DNA of 64,000 bases from Nostoc sp. 'Peltigera membranacea cyanobiont' 210A (GCF_002246015.1 NZ_NOLJ01000004.1:666034-730033), one strand, 5' to 3'; shown: positions 45,355 to 55,195, counted from the stretch's first letter. Numbers and translations are program-made. The notes: generated from the sequence alone by a model not told the origin.

Positions 45355-46737
45355 ATGAAAAGCACCCAAGGCAAAATCAACGAGCTGCTGACTGAGACAG
45401 GATGCGAGCATAATCAGCACAAACAAACGGAAAAGAAAAACAAGTCTTGCGCCCAACAGGCACAACCTGGCGCGGCTCAAGGGGGCTGCGCTTTTGATGG
45501 TGCAATGATTTCTTTAGTGCCGATCGCAGATGCTGCTCATTTAGTCCACGGGCCGATCGCCTGTGCTGGTAATTCCTGGGGCAGTCGTGGTAGTCTGTCG
45601 TCTGGCCCTCAACTCTACAAAATGGGCTTTACGACTGACTTGGGTGAAAATGATGTCATCTTCGGTGGCGAAAAGAAACTCTACAAAGCGATTCTAGAAC
45701 TCAAAGAGCGCTACCAACCAGCAGCAGTATTTGTTTACGCTACCTGCGTTACAGCCTTAATTGGCGATGATTTGGATGCTGTCTGCAAAGCGGCGGCTGA
45801 GAAAATTGGTATTCCTGTTGTTCCCGTCATTGCCCCAGGATTCATTGGCAGTAAAAATCTGGGCAACCGTTTCGGTGGTGAAGCTTTATTAGAATATGTT
45901 GTCGGAACAGCAGAACCGGAACATACAACGCCCTATGATATTAACTTAATCGGTGAATACAACATCGCCGGTGAAATGTGGGGAGTAACACCACTGCTAG
46001 AAAAGTTAGGCATCCGTATTTTATCCAAAATTACGGGCGATGCTCGCTACAATGAAATTCGCTATGCCCACCGCGCCAAGCTCAACGTCATGATCTGCTC
46101 ACGAGCGCTGCTCAACATGGCGAGAAAGATGGAGGAGCGTTACAACATCCCTTACATTGAAGAGTCTTTCTACGGCATCGATGATATGAATCGCTGTCTG
46201 CGAAATATCGCTGCTAAATTAGGCGACGCTGATTTACAGGAGCGGACAGAAAAGCTAATTGCAGAAGAAACGGCTGCTTTAGATTTGGCATTGGCTCCTT
46301 ATCGCGCTCGACTCAAAGGTAAGCGGGTTGTTTTATATACTGGTGGTGTTAAGAGTTGGTCGATTATTTCGGCTGCTAGAGACTTAGGTATTGAAGTTGT
46401 TGCTACCAGTACTCGAAAAAGTACTGAGGAAGATAAAGCCAAAATCAAGAAGTTGCTCGGCAACGATGGCATCATGCTGGAGAAGGGCAACGCTAAGGAA
46501 TTGCTACAAGTGGTTAAAGACACTCGCGCAGATATGCTGATTGCTGGTGGACGTAACCAATACACCGCTTTGAAAGCTCGAATTCCTTTCCTTGATATCA
46601 ACCAAGAACGCCACCATCCTTATGCAGGTTATGTGGGAATGATTGAGATGGCGCGGGAATTGTACGAAGCTCTGTATAGCCCGATTTGGGAACAAATACG
46701 CAAACCCGCTCCTTGGGAAGAAGAGGAGGAAGTTTAA
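45355..46737 (+). CDS. nifE: Nitrogenase cofactor scaffold protein NifE
   Basis: 460 residues, homologous to NifD. Conserved cysteine regions are [22 protein letters not shown] and [25 protein letters not shown] is the P-cluster-like position. It forms the NifEN scaffold that matures NifB-co. The N-terminus is extended and Cys/Lys-rich. The stop overlaps the nifN start by one base (TAATG), a sign of tight coupling. Confidence 0.97.
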   Translation: MKSTQGKINELLTETGCEHNQHKQTEKKNKSCAQQAQPGAAQGGCAFDGAMISLVPIADAAHLVHGPIACAGNSWGSRGSLSSGPQLYKMGFTTDLGENDVIFGGEKKLYKAILELKERYQPAAVFVYATCVTALIGDDLDAVCKAAAEKIGIPVVPVIAPGFIGSKNLGNRFGGEALLEYVVGTAEPEHTTPYDINLIGEYNIAGEMWGVTPLLEKLGIRILSKITGDARYNEIRYAHRAKLNVMICSRALLNMARKMEERYNIPYIEESFYGIDDMNRCLRNIAAKLGDADLQERTEKLIAEETAALDLALAPYRARLKGKRVVLYTGGVKSWSIISAARDLGIEVVATSTRKSTEEDKAKIKKLLGNDGIMLEKGNAKELLQVVKDTRADMLIAGGRNQYTALKARIPFLDINQERHHPYAGYVGMIEMARELYEALYSPIWEQIRKPAPWEEEEEV

Positions 46738-48074
46738 TGGCGATCGTTACCGCTTCTAACAAAGCACTGACAGTTAATCCCCTCAAGCAAAGTCAAGCTT
46801 TGGGCGCAACCTTAGCCTTTTTGGGATTGAAAGGGACGATGCCCTTATTCCACGGTTCTCAAGGTTGTACTGCTTTCGCTAAAGTTGTGCTAGTGCGGCA
46901 TTTCCGGGAAGCGATTCCCCTAGCTACAACAGCGATGACGGAAGTCACTACTATCTTGGGTGGTGAAGAGAATGTGGAGCAAGCAATTCTGACTCTGGTG
47001 GAAAAGGCTAATCCAGAAATTATTGGTTTATGTAGTACTGGGTTAACAGAAACTAGAGGCGATGACATTGAAGGTTTTCTGAAGGAAATCCGCGATCGCC
47101 ATCCCGAATTGAATGACTTAGCGATCGTTTTTGCACCTACCCCAGATTTTAAAGGTGCGTTGCAAGATGGCTTTGCCGTTGCTGTCGAAAGCATAGTTAA
47201 GGAAATTCCTCGCGCGGGTGGACTCAGAACTGAACAAGTCACAGTTTTGGCGGGTTCTGCTTTCACACCTGGGGATGTACAGGAAATCAAAGAGATAATC
47301 ACGTCCTTTGGATTAGTGCCTATCTTTGTACCTGACCTTGGCGCTTCTCTAGATGGTCACTTAGAGGATGGTTATAGTGCGGTTACGGTCAGTGGGACTA
47401 CCTTAAAACAGCTACGAGAAGTAGGTAGTTCTGCTTTTACCCTGGCATTGGGTGAAAGTATGCGGGGGGCTGCCAAGATTCTGGAAGAACGCTTTGGCAC
47501 ACCTTATGAGGTGTTTGGCGAACTGACTGGATTAGAACCAGTAGATGAGTTTATCCAAGCATTGGCGATTTTGAGCGGTAATAGCGTACCGGAAAAATAC
47601 CGCCGCCAACGCCGTCAATTGCAAGATGCGATGTTGGACACTCACTTCTACTTCGGTGCAAAACGAGTTTCCTTAGCACTGGAACCAGATTTGTTGTGGT
47701 CAACCGTGCATTTCCTGCAATCGATGGGTAGTCAAATTCATGCTGTGGTGACAACCACGCGATCGCACCTCTTAGAAAAACTCCCGGTTAAAAGTATCAC
47801 CATCGGCGACTTGGAAGACTTTGAGAGTCTAGCGGGTGGTTCTGATTTGCTGATTGGTAACTCCAATGTTGGTGCGATCGCAAAACGCCTCTCGATTCCT
47901 CTTTATCGTTTAGGATTGCCCATTTATGACCGCTTAGGTAATGGTCAATTTACCAAAGTTGGCTATCGAGGCACGATGGAACTTTTGTTTGGTATCGGCA
48001 ACCTGTTTTTAGAGGCAGAAGAAGCCAGAGTTAAGCAGTTCCAAGAGTTCGGAATTGTGAGCGCAGAGTTTTGA
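46737..48074 (+). CDS. nifN: Nitrogenase cofactor scaffold protein NifN
   Basis: 445 residues from ATG 46737; the NifN-typical start is [20 protein letters not shown]. Conserved HGSQGCTAFAKVVLVRHFRE and GLCSTGLTETRGDDIEGFL are the equivalents of the NifK P-cluster regions, with one ligand missing, as is usual for NifN. Partner of NifE. Expressed in the same run as nifE. Confidence 0.97.
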   Translation: MAIVTASNKALTVNPLKQSQALGATLAFLGLKGTMPLFHGSQGCTAFAKVVLVRHFREAIPLATTAMTEVTTILGGEENVEQAILTLVEKANPEIIGLCSTGLTETRGDDIEGFLKEIRDRHPELNDLAIVFAPTPDFKGALQDGFAVAVESIVKEIPRAGGLRTEQVTVLAGSAFTPGDVQEIKEIITSFGLVPIFVPDLGASLDGHLEDGYSAVTVSGTTLKQLREVGSSAFTLALGESMRGAAKILEERFGTPYEVFGELTGLEPVDEFIQALAILSGNSVPEKYRRQRRQLQDAMLDTHFYFGAKRVSLALEPDLLWSTVHFLQSMGSQIHAVVTTTRSHLLEKLPVKSITIGDLEDFESLAGGSDLLIGNSNVGAIAKRLSIPLYRLGLPIYDRLGNGQFTKVGYRGTMELLFGIGNLFLEAEEARVKQFQEFGIVSAEF

Positions 48075-48291
48075 ATTCTTCTTCAAGAATTCAGAAGTCA
48101 GAATCCAGAATTCAGAATGCTTTTCAGAAAGAGTAAAACCTGCCACTGATTGTTTGCCTTTGGCGTTTCCGTAGGGAAAACCACTAAATATGCAGATTTA
48201 GTTCTTACTCTTGAATTCTGACTCCTGACTCCTGACTCCTGAATTCCTTCTTCCCAATTCAAAATTCAAAACTTTAGAGAGGAGAATTACA
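48075..48291 (+). repeat. nifN-nifX spacer with ACTCCTG heptads
   Basis: GACTCCTGACTCCTGACTCC (about 48218-48240) is a tandem heptad run, and 48080-48119 holds GAATTCAGAA-type repeats that are complementary to it. GAGAGGAGAATTACA before nifX is a strong ribosome site. Confidence 0.6.
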
Positions 48292-48705
48292 ATGAAAATA
48301 GCCTTCACGACGAGTGACCGAGTTCATATTAATGCTCACTTCGGATGGGCAAAAATGATTGATGTTTACGAAATTACCGATGAGGGATATCACTTCGTAG
48401 AAACCCTCACCTTTGAAGGCGAACTCAAAGAAGATGGGAATGAAGACAAAATCACCCCAAAACTTGAGTCAATAGGTGACTGTACGATTATTTACGTAAC
48501 AGCAATTGGTGGTAGCGCCGCCGCTCGGTTAATCAAGAAAGGTGTCACCCCAGTGAAGGCGCGATCGGAAGAAGAAGAAATTAGTGAAGTGCTAAACAAG
48601 CTAGTGAAAACCCTCAAAGGTAATCCTCCACCTTGGTTGCGTAAAGCTTTACAGCCAAAAACCACAAACTTTGCTGATGAAGTTGAAGATGAGGCAACAG
48701 TATGA
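48292..48705 (+). CDS. nifX: Nitrogenase cofactor carrier protein NifX
   Basis: 137 residues with the NifX/NafY fold: MKIAFTTSDRVHINAHFGWA, KMIDVYEITDEGYHFVETLT, DCTIIYVTAIGGSAAARLIK, GVTPVKARSEEEEISEVL. Binds NifB-co and the VK-cluster as a carrier. It overlaps the next gene by 4 bp (ATGA), so they are coupled. Confidence 0.95.
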   Translation: MKIAFTTSDRVHINAHFGWAKMIDVYEITDEGYHFVETLTFEGELKEDGNEDKITPKLESIGDCTIIYVTAIGGSAAARLIKKGVTPVKARSEEEEISEVLNKLVKTLKGNPPPWLRKALQPKTTNFADEVEDEATV

Positions 48706-49178
48706 CCGCAAATAATAGTGTTAATGGAACCGCTACAACTGAAGTCTTGAACTCACCTTTTTTGAAGGTATTAATCAAACAAATCCGTGGTCAAGACAGT
48801 TATGGAGTTTATCGTACTTGGTCGGATGAGTTGATTCTCAAACCCTTTATTGTTACCAAACAAAAGAAACGGGAAATCTCCGTTGAGGGCGAAGTTGATG
48901 CGGTAACTCAAGCCCGGATTATGGCATTTTTTCGGGCTGTAGCGGCTGGTATTGAACAAGAAACAGGTTTGATATCCCAGGTTGTAGTTGATTTGAGTCA
49001 TGAAGGATTTGGCTGGGCGCTAGTTTTTTCTGGCCGTCTTTTGCTAGCTGTGAAAACCTTGCGAGATGCTCAACGCTTTGGCTTTGACTCGCTAGAAAAA
49101 TTAGCAGAAGAGGGAGAAAACTACGTCAAAAAAGGCCTTGATTTGGCGAAGCGCTTTCCTGAAGTTGGCAACCTGTAA
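48702..49178 (+). CDS. NifX-associated nitrogen fixation protein (DUF269)
   Basis: 158 residues. The DUF269 core is LIKQIRGQDSYGVYRTWSDE, VVDLSHEGFGWALVFSGRLL, LAVKTLRDAQRFGFDSLEKL and AEEGENYVKKGLDLAKRFPE. This protein always follows nifX in diazotrophic cyanobacteria. Its precise activity is unknown; a part in cofactor maturation is assumed from its neighbours. The length is usual. Confidence 0.93.
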   Translation: MTANNSVNGTATTEVLNSPFLKVLIKQIRGQDSYGVYRTWSDELILKPFIVTKQKKREISVEGEVDAVTQARIMAFFRAVAAGIEQETGLISQVVVDLSHEGFGWALVFSGRLLLAVKTLRDAQRFGFDSLEKLAEEGENYVKKGLDLAKRFPEVGNL

Positions 49179-49321
49179 AAATTTTAGATTTTGGATTTTG
49201 GACTTCGGCTACGCTCAGTCGAACGATGTTGGATTCAAGTTTTAATCATTAGCTTCATGACCATTTGATTAAAACAATATCATCCAATTCAAAATTTAAA
49301 ATCTAAAATCCCAAATCCAAT
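49179..49321 (+). repeat. Inverted AAATCCAAAATCTAAAA-type repeat
   Basis: AAATTTTAGATTTTGGATTT at 49178 is complementary to AAAATCTAAAATCCCAAATC near 49299, so the spacer between the DUF269 gene and the next can fold back on itself. STRR-type repeat of A/T-rich heptads. Confidence 0.5.
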
Positions 49322-49548
49322 GTGGAGTGGCTGATTGTGCAAGCAGAAGAAACGAGTATTGAGGAACTACAAGGACAAATCAGACGCCTCAACAGCAAAG
49401 CCGGTCAAATGAAAATGGATCTGCATGATTTAGCTGAAGGGCTACCAACAGATTACACACAACTTATGGATGTTGCCTCTGCAACTTATGAAATCTATCG
49501 TCAGTTAGATGAACTTAAGCAACATCTGAAAAAATTGGAGAGTGCTAA

Positions 49549-49552
<4 letters not shown>
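49322..49552 (+). CDS. CCE_0567-family small metalloprotein
   Basis: 76 residues from GTG 49322 (or GTG 49337, which would start VQAEETSIEELQ). Conserved core EELQGQIRRLNSKAGQMKMD, LHDLAEGLPTDYTQL, ATYEIYRQLDELKQHLKKLE. A helical-hairpin protein next to nifX/nifW in diazotrophic cyanobacteria; a homologue crystallised as a metal-binding four-helix bundle dimer. Its part in nitrogen fixation is unclear. Overlaps nifW by 4 bp. Confidence 0.85.
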
Positions 49553-49866
<314 letters not shown>

Positions 49867-49876
49867 GAGGTATAAA

Positions 49877-50686
49877 TTGGTTAACCTAACGCCTACCGAA
49901 TTAGAACGCTATCGTCGCCAAATGATGCTTCCGAATTTTGGCGAAACAGCACAGAAACGCTTGAAGTCAGCGACAGTTCTGGTGACAGGTGTGGGGGGAT
50001 TAGGCGGTACGGCGGCGCTTTACTTAGCAGTAGCAGGCGTTGGGCGGCTAATCCTAGTCCGGGGTGGTGACTTGCGGCAAGATGATATGAATCGTCAGGT
50101 TCTTATGACTGATGATTGGGTAGGTAAGCCAAGGGTATTCAAAGCTAAAGAAACTCTCGATGCGATTAATCCTGATGTCCAAGTGGAAACTGTTCATGAT
50201 TACATCACCCCGGAAAATGTAGACTCGTTAGTACAGTCGGCTGATATGGCTCTTGATTGCGCCCACAATTTTACAGAGCGCAATTTGTTAAATGAAGCCT
50301 GTGTGCGATCGCGTAAGCCAATGGTGGAAGCCGCAATGAATGGGATGGAGGCTTACCTGACGACGATTATTCCTGGTGTGACTCCTTGTTTATCTTGTCT
50401 GTTTCCAGAAAAGCCTGATTGGGATCAGCGTGGCTTTTCAGTTCTAGGCGCTGTTTCTGGAACACTAGCTTGTCTAACGGCTTTGGAAGCTATCAAGCTG
50501 ATCACCGGGTTTAGTCAGCCTCTATTGTCGCAATTACTGACAATCGACCTAAATCGAATGGAATTTGCTAAACGCCGTTCTCACCGCGATCGCTCTTGTC
50601 CAGTATGCGGTAATAGTGCGCCTTGGAGACACGCGCAATCCAATTCAATGGAACCCACGGCTACAGGTATTGCACAAAATACTTAA
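49877..50686 (+). CDS. hesA: HesA (ThiF/MoeB-type adenylyltransferase)
   Basis: 269 residues from TTG 49877; AGGAGG is 7 bp upstream, which fixes this start. ATP-binding VTGVGGLGGTAALYLAVAGV, then DDMNRQVLMTDDWVGKPR, TPCLSCLFPEKP and a Zn-binding CPVCG. Lies between nifW and hesB in heterocystous cyanobacteria and is required for full nitrogenase activity. Related to molybdopterin and thiamine E1-like enzymes; the carrier it activates is unknown. Confidence 0.93.
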   Translation: MVNLTPTELERYRRQMMLPNFGETAQKRLKSATVLVTGVGGLGGTAALYLAVAGVGRLILVRGGDLRQDDMNRQVLMTDDWVGKPRVFKAKETLDAINPDVQVETVHDYITPENVDSLVQSADMALDCAHNFTERNLLNEACVRSRKPMVEAAMNGMEAYLTTIIPGVTPCLSCLFPEKPDWDQRGFSVLGAVSGTLACLTALEAIKLITGFSQPLLSQLLTIDLNRMEFAKRRSHRDRSCPVCGNSAPWRHAQSNSMEPTATGIAQNT

Positions 50687-50791
50687 TTTTGTCATTGGTC
50701 ATTAGTGAATAACAAATGACGAAGGACAAAGGACAAATGACAATCCCCACCTGAAATCAGAACAACTAATCGCTACAAATCAGGAGACTTA
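50687..50791 (+). repeat. Spacer with TGACAAATG/CATTGGTCATTAG repeats
   Basis: GTCATTGGTCATTAGTG (50691) and AAATGACGAAGGACAAAGGA (50717) are heptad-type repeats partly complementary to each other, similar to those before nifE. Confidence 0.5.
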
Positions 50792-51163
50792 ATGGCCGTT
50801 ATCTTATCAGAAAAAGCAGAATTTCATCTGCGGGCATTCCTCAAAGGTTCCGCATCGGACGCTAATGGCGCAACTAAAGGTGTTCGCATCTCGGTAAAAG
50901 ATGGTGGTTGCAGTGGCTATGAATATGCGATCGATATCACCAGCAAGCCCCAACCAGATGATTTGGTAAGTCAGCAAGGCAAAGTACTGGTTTACGTTGA
51001 TGCCAAAAGTGCGCCGTTATTAGACGGAGTTATCGTTGACTTCGTTGAGGGAGTGATGGAAAGCGGTTTTAAATTCATCAACCCCAATGCAACTGATACC
51101 TGCGGTTGTGGAAAGTCCTTCAAAACAGACGACGGTACGCCTACTGGTGTACCTTGCAGTTAA
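50792..51163 (+). CDS. hesB: HesB (A-type iron-sulfur assembly protein, IscA/NifIscA family)
   Basis: 123 residues. The cysteine set of A-type proteins is present: DGGCSGYEYAID and the C-terminal ATDTCGCGKSF. The middle ending VEGVMESGFKFINPNAT is also typical. Carries Fe-S or iron to apo-targets in heterocysts. CAGGAG precedes ATG 50792. Cotranscribed with hesA and fdxH in 7120. Confidence 0.95.
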   Translation: MAVILSEKAEFHLRAFLKGSASDANGATKGVRISVKDGGCSGYEYAIDITSKPQPDDLVSQQGKVLVYVDAKSAPLLDGVIVDFVEGVMESGFKFINPNATDTCGCGKSFKTDDGTPTGVPCS

Positions 51164-51391
51164 CATCATTCCGTTACGCCAAGTCTGATTGTAGAGGCTT
51201 TCTATAGACACACTCCGCAGAGTTTCAATGCTCTTGAGGTAGCTTCTAGTTTGCTTTGCATCCCTTACCCCTATAAAGAAGCTAACTAAAATTAGCATCA
51301 CTGTAAGAAGAAGGGAAGCAAAAAGTAGGATAGGTTGCTCAAATACTTCAGAAATTACACCAACTGTATAACGTTTGAGGAGAATCGGAAA
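51164..51391 (+). other. hesB-fdxH spacer
   Basis: 228 bp, no reliable gene on either strand (see rejected items). It may carry a separate fdxH promoter; GAGGAG at 51377-51382 is the ribosome site. Nothing else seen. Confidence 0.35.
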
Positions 51392-51691
51392 ATGGCTTCC
51401 TATCAAGTTAGATTAATCAACAAAAAAGAAGACATCGACACCACAATTGAAGTTGACGAAGAGACCACCATCTTAGAAGCAGCAGAAGAAAATGGTATTG
51501 AGTTGCCCTTTTCATGTCATGCAGGTTCCTGCTCTAGCTGTGTTGGTAAAGTTGTCGAAGGTGAAGTTAATCAAGACGATCAAAACTTTTTAGATGACGA
51601 TCAGGTTTCTAAAGGATACGCTTTACTTTGTGTAACTTATCCTCGTTCTAATTGCACAATTAAGACACATCAAGAAGCATATCTGGTCTAA
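51392..51691 (+). CDS. fdxH: Heterocyst [2Fe-2S] ferredoxin FdxH
   Basis: 99 residues from ATG 51392 ([20 protein letters not shown]), with GAGGAG 9 bp upstream. The plant-type ferredoxin motif is [13 protein letters not shown] with the fourth Cys in ALLCVTYP. FdxH is the main electron donor to NifH in heterocysts; Lys10/Lys11-type basic residues (KK at 10-11) are present. An earlier in-frame ATG at 51335 lies in the spacer and is rejected. Confidence 0.96.
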   Translation: MASYQVRLINKKEDIDTTIEVDEETTILEAAEENGIELPFSCHAGSCSSCVGKVVEGEVNQDDQNFLDDDQVSKGYALLCVTYPRSNCTIKTHQEAYLV

Positions 51692-51795
51692 GTTACTACT
51701 TTGGTTGCTGCCTTTAGGAACCAAATAAAACATGAAGGATGAAGGATGAAAATATACTTCCTTCTTCCTTTCACAATTCCTAATTTATAATTAAA

Positions 51796-52056
51796 ATGTT
51801 TACCAGCTTTAGTGTTACTGGCTGTTCATTAGAGCTATTGAGAACAGGAGAGCGAGGAATAGTAATTTTCCGTAAAACTCAGGATGAAACAATTTTAAAA
51901 AAACTTATATCAATAGGAATAATAGAAGGAACTAATATCACTATAAAACAACACTTTTCCTCTTTTATTCTCAATATTGATAACAGAGATTTTGTACTAG
52001 ATTTAGAAAGTGTCCGAGCCATTTATGTTCGCGTTATTGATAATTACATTAGTTAG
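51796..52056 (+). CDS. feoA: FeoA domain protein
   Basis: 86 residues: SLELLRTGERGIVIFRKTQD, LKKLISIGIIEGTNITIKQH, FVLDLESVRAIYVRV. FeoA is an SH3-like helper of the FeoB iron transporter. No feoB follows, so this stand-alone copy may support iron supply for nitrogenase (inference). AT-rich. Confidence 0.85.
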   Translation: MFTSFSVTGCSLELLRTGERGIVIFRKTQDETILKKLISIGIIEGTNITIKQHFSSFILNIDNRDFVLDLESVRAIYVRVIDNYIS

Positions 52057-52093
52057 CATTTCTGTATAGCCTTATTTAATTTTTGCTAAAAAA

Positions 52094-52122
52094 ATACCCG
52101 ATTTATTTAACAAATCGGGTAT
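52094..52122. terminator. Hairpin terminator between feoA and mop
   Basis: ATACCCGATTT / AAATCGGGTAT form an 11-bp perfect stem with a 7-nt loop. The T-rich tail lies on the minus-strand side (TTTTTTTAGC), so it best ends minus-strand transcripts, but it can also mark the end of the nif run on the plus strand. Confidence 0.7.
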
Positions 52123-52232
52123 CTATGATATTCAATTCTTAAAAATCTAATATTATTGCTGTAATTACACTATACTAAGCTATTACACTCTTTTCGTCAC
52201 TAATATTTATTATATAAATGCAATTTGATATG

Positions 52233-52272
52233 AAAAATAGAGTGGCTTGCAAAAGAAGCCAACTCTATTTTT
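52233..52272 (-). terminator. Terminator of mop
   Basis: On the minus strand AAAAATAGAGTTGGCTT pairs with AAGCCACTCTATTTTT around a 7-nt loop, with one bulged base. It begins at the mop stop codon and its right arm is itself U-rich. Confidence 0.7.
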
Positions 52273-52481
52273 TAATCAACAGCAACTATCACATCTGATG
52301 ATTTAATCACGGCATAAGCCTGCTTACCTTCTGCAAGTCCTAGCTTTTCTGCTGATGATTTTGTGATTATTGACACTAGCTCTACTCCTGGCGCTAGTTC
52401 TAAAGTTATCTCAGTATTAACTGAACCATGTACAACTTTTTTGACAGTACCCTTAAGAGAATTACGAGCGCTAATTTCCAT
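52272..52481 (-). CDS. mop: Molbindin (Mop/TOBE domain molybdate-binding protein)
   Basis: 69 residues, one Mop domain: MEISARNSLKGTVKKVVHGS, VNTEITLELAPGVELVSIIT, KSSAEKLGLAEGKQAYAVIK. Molbindins form hexamers that store molybdate in the cytoplasm. It fits the Mo demand of the nitrogenase genes around it. Single gene with its own terminator, divergent from the P-loop gene. Confidence 0.94.
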   Translation of the reverse strand: MEISARNSLKGTVKKVVHGSVNTEITLELAPGVELVSIITKSSAEKLGLAEGKQAYAVIKSSDVIVAVD

Positions 52482-52800
52482 GTTTTTAATTCACTAACTT
52501 GAACTCTTTATACCTTAGTTAGGTTAGCAAGTTTTGATTTTAAAACTAGCTATATTTAAGATATCTTAATAATTTTGAAATAATTCTAATTTACTTAATA
52601 GTGGTATTTCTGCTTGACGAGCATTACAAAAATTGGCAAAGCGATCATTTATTGAAAAAAGCAAGATAAAAAATTTAAAAAAACTAACTATTGATGGATA
52701 TTATCATCCATTTAACACAGCTATTTTAATTATGTATAAATACTGAGGTTGAAAAATATTTATGTATTTATGATAACTAGACTAAAAAGAGGTTTATATT
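52482..52800. other. AT-rich divergent promoter region
   Basis: 319 bp between mop and the P-loop gene. Very AT-rich. ATGGATATTATCATCCAT near 52694 is a small imperfect inverted repeat. No gene. Confidence 0.4.
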
Positions 52801-53682
52801 GTGCAGCATCAAGTTAATACAACAAGGCCAAATCTATTTTTTGAACATTTAAGTCCAGTTGTAGGTGTAGGATTTCCTGTTCCTAAAGACTGGTTGCCAA
52901 TAACAAGTTTTCCCTTACTTATTCTAGTAGGTATGACTGGCGTGGGAAAAAGCACAATCACAAAAGCTTTGGCTGAAGAAGGCTTGGATTTTACACTTTT
53001 ACCTAATCGTCGTGTTTTAACCGAACGTGTGATAATTGCACCAATGTTAAAAATGCAAGAGAAACTCGTGCAACCACATTGCCGGATTAAACGCCTAACT
53101 TATACTCGCCTTTATCGAGAATACTTTCCTGGTGGAATGGGTCACATTTTAGCTTCTCTACACATCAATCCACAAGAAGTCAACTCTATGTTAGTTTTCG
53201 ATAGTTTGCGTGGTGAAAATGAGGTTCGCTATGCAGCTACAGCTTTGAAAAATGCTAAATTTGTAATGTTGACCGCACCAAATACGGTGCGTTTAGAAAG
53301 GCTTCTAAAACGTCATGATTCTTTTGATCGAATTGCTCATCAAGAATTAGACGATGGTATGCAAATTATCCCAGAAGTACTGAGCAATTTTGCTAGTTTG
53401 GGCGTACCAGAAGCTTCTGCTTATTTTACTCCTAAAGAAGAACAACAAATCTTAGAACTTGTAAGCAAACAAGTTGTTACAGGTGTAGAATTGCGAGAAA
53501 AACTAAAAATATTTGTGGAAGAGAGTCAGAACTATGATTCGGTTCCGACAAAACATATTTTAGAAGCGATGGATACAAGCGATCGCTCTCTTATAATTGA
53601 TACTATAACCAGTCCCCAAGAATCAGCCAAAGCAATTATTTCTCGATTATGCAAATCTGTTAATATAAAAACTAATAAGTGA
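52801..53682 (+). CDS. P-loop NTPase next to nifV, function unknown
   Basis: 293 residues from GTG 52801. Walker A LLILVGMTGVGKSTITKALA is near residue 40-50; MLVFDSLRGENEVRY is the likely Walker B, and VMLTAPNTVRLERLLKRHD follows. It has a kinase-like look (P-loop then ExxR-type segment) but I do not recognise the family. It lies 35 bp upstream of nifV in the same direction, so probably cotranscribed; a part in homocitrate or metal supply is only a guess. Confidence 0.8.
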   Translation: MQHQVNTTRPNLFFEHLSPVVGVGFPVPKDWLPITSFPLLILVGMTGVGKSTITKALAEEGLDFTLLPNRRVLTERVIIAPMLKMQEKLVQPHCRIKRLTYTRLYREYFPGGMGHILASLHINPQEVNSMLVFDSLRGENEVRYAATALKNAKFVMLTAPNTVRLERLLKRHDSFDRIAHQELDDGMQIIPEVLSNFASLGVPEASAYFTPKEEQQILELVSKQVVTGVELREKLKIFVEESQNYDSVPTKHILEAMDTSDRSLIIDTITSPQESAKAIISRLCKSVNIKTNK

Positions 53683-53717
53683 ATATCCTTAGTAAGAATT
53701 AGTATAGGGATTGCTCA

Positions 53718-54857
53718 ATGTCGCTATCTGAATTTGCAATTGTAGAAAGTACTCTCCGTGAAGGTGAACAATTCGTCAAAGCCAATTTCTCTTCAGATGA
53801 TAAAGTCGAAATCGCTGAGGCACTTGCTGCATTTGGAGTGGAATATATAGAGTTAACGTCACCAATCGCTTCACCTCAGTCTAGACGAGACTGTGAACGA
53901 TTATCTCGGTTAGGCTTGCCATCCAAAATATTAACTCACATTCGCTGTCACTTAGAAGATGCTAAAGTCGCTTTAGCCACAGGCGTCGCTGGGATTAATT
54001 TAACTATTGGTAGTTCTTCTTTGATGCGTCAGTTCAGTCATGGTAAAAATATTAATCAAATTATTGATTTAGCATCTGAAGTTTTAACTTTTATTCATCA
54101 ACAAGCCCCCGATATTGAGTTACGGTTTTCGGCTGAGGATTCGTCACGCACTTCAATAGAAGATTTAATTACAATTTATTCTGAGATTGAAAAGTTAGGA
54201 GTTGTCAAACGCATAGGAATTGCCGATACAGTAGGAATTATTACGCCAATGCAAGTATTTGAATTAGTGAAGACTTTGCGCCAGTTCACTAATTTAGATA
54301 TTGAGTTTCACGGTCATAATGATACAGAATGTGCAAATGCTAACAGTTATACAGCACTGGAAGCGGGAGCAACTCATATTGACACTTGTGTTTTGGGAAT
54401 TGGTGAGCGAAATGGTATTACTTCCCTAGCTGGATTTATTGCTAGATTATATGCTACAAATCCAGAGCAGATTAAGTCTAAATATCGCTTGGATGAACTT
54501 GGTTACTTGCATGAATTAGTTGCGAGAAAAGTTGGAGTTTCTATTCCTTTTAACCACTGTGTTTTTGGTGAGAGTGCTTTTAGTCATAAAGCTGGCATTC
54601 ATACTAAAGCTATGCTCAATAATTCGGAGACTTATGAAGCTATTAATCCCCGGAGTTTTGGTGTAACGCGTTCAATTTTAATCAATCATAAATTGGCTGG
54701 AAAACAGGCGGTTAATCACCGAGCTAATGAATTAGGACTTTCCTTTAATTTATCCCAGCTTAAAGATATTACCCATAGATTGAAAGCTTTAGCTGATAAC
54801 CAAAGTCTTACCATCGAAGATGTAGATAATATTTTATATTCTTATCATTGTCAGTAA
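53718..54857 (+). CDS. nifV: Homocitrate synthase NifV
   Basis: 379 residues, DRE-TIM metallolyase. The start FAIVESTLREGEQFVKANFS has the TLREGEQ motif; the metal ligands are in ELTSPIASPQSRRDC, HGHNDTECANANSYTALEAG and DTCVLGIGERNG. The C-terminal helical part (HKAGIHTKAMLNNSETYEAI) is complete. Makes homocitrate, the organic ligand of FeMo-cofactor, from 2-oxoglutarate and acetyl-CoA. Confidence 0.95.
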   Translation: MSLSEFAIVESTLREGEQFVKANFSSDDKVEIAEALAAFGVEYIELTSPIASPQSRRDCERLSRLGLPSKILTHIRCHLEDAKVALATGVAGINLTIGSSSLMRQFSHGKNINQIIDLASEVLTFIHQQAPDIELRFSAEDSSRTSIEDLITIYSEIEKLGVVKRIGIADTVGIITPMQVFELVKTLRQFTNLDIEFHGHNDTECANANSYTALEAGATHIDTCVLGIGERNGITSLAGFIARLYATNPEQIKSKYRLDELGYLHELVARKVGVSIPFNHCVFGESAFSHKAGIHTKAMLNNSETYEAINPRSFGVTRSILINHKLAGKQAVNHRANELGLSFNLSQLKDITHRLKALADNQSLTIEDVDNILYSYHCQ

Positions 54858-54890
54858 ATTTGAAAATATACACACTTACTGTCCAAGTGC

Positions 54891-54923
54891 AGATCCCCGA
54901 CTTCTTGAAGAAGTCGGGGATCT
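54891..54923 (+). terminator. Palindromic hairpin after nifV
   Basis: AGATCCCCGACTTCTT, one base, AAGAAGTCGGGGATCT: a perfect 16-bp arm palindrome, 34 bp after the nifV stop. Without a clear T-run; a known type of dispersed cyanobacterial palindrome that can serve as terminator. Confidence 0.65.
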
Positions 54924-55195
54924 AAATCCACCTATATCTGCTATTAATCTATCTTATGTAAGAAAACTGTAAAAATTACTGCTTTTCCATTATTTTTCAA
55001 GCTTTTTTAAGATGAATGTTTGCTGTTCTTTATAAATGATTCATAATTTAAACTTATAAAATTGATAGCATATATGTAAGTTAAAAGAATTTGGATAACA
55101 TTTTTTCAATAATGGTGAGGAATACTCACCATTCTGTTTGCCAAGCAAATTTATATTAGTAAGTTGTCAGAAATAAAGTTAACTAAGGAATACTG
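54924..55195. other. AT-rich spacer before the ankyrin gene
   Basis: About 270 bp, AT-rich. GGTGAGGAATACTCACCATT near 55114 holds a 7-bp inverted repeat (GGTGAG...CTCACC). No gene. It separates the nif run from the next cluster and probably holds its promoter. Confidence 0.4.

Noticed and set aside
51020..51406. Minus-strand frame of 128 codons with a hydrophobic N-terminal segment overlapping hesB
   Set aside because: It overlaps the well-supported hesB on the other strand for over 140 bp and resembles no family; the hydrophobic part falls in the spacer before fdxH.
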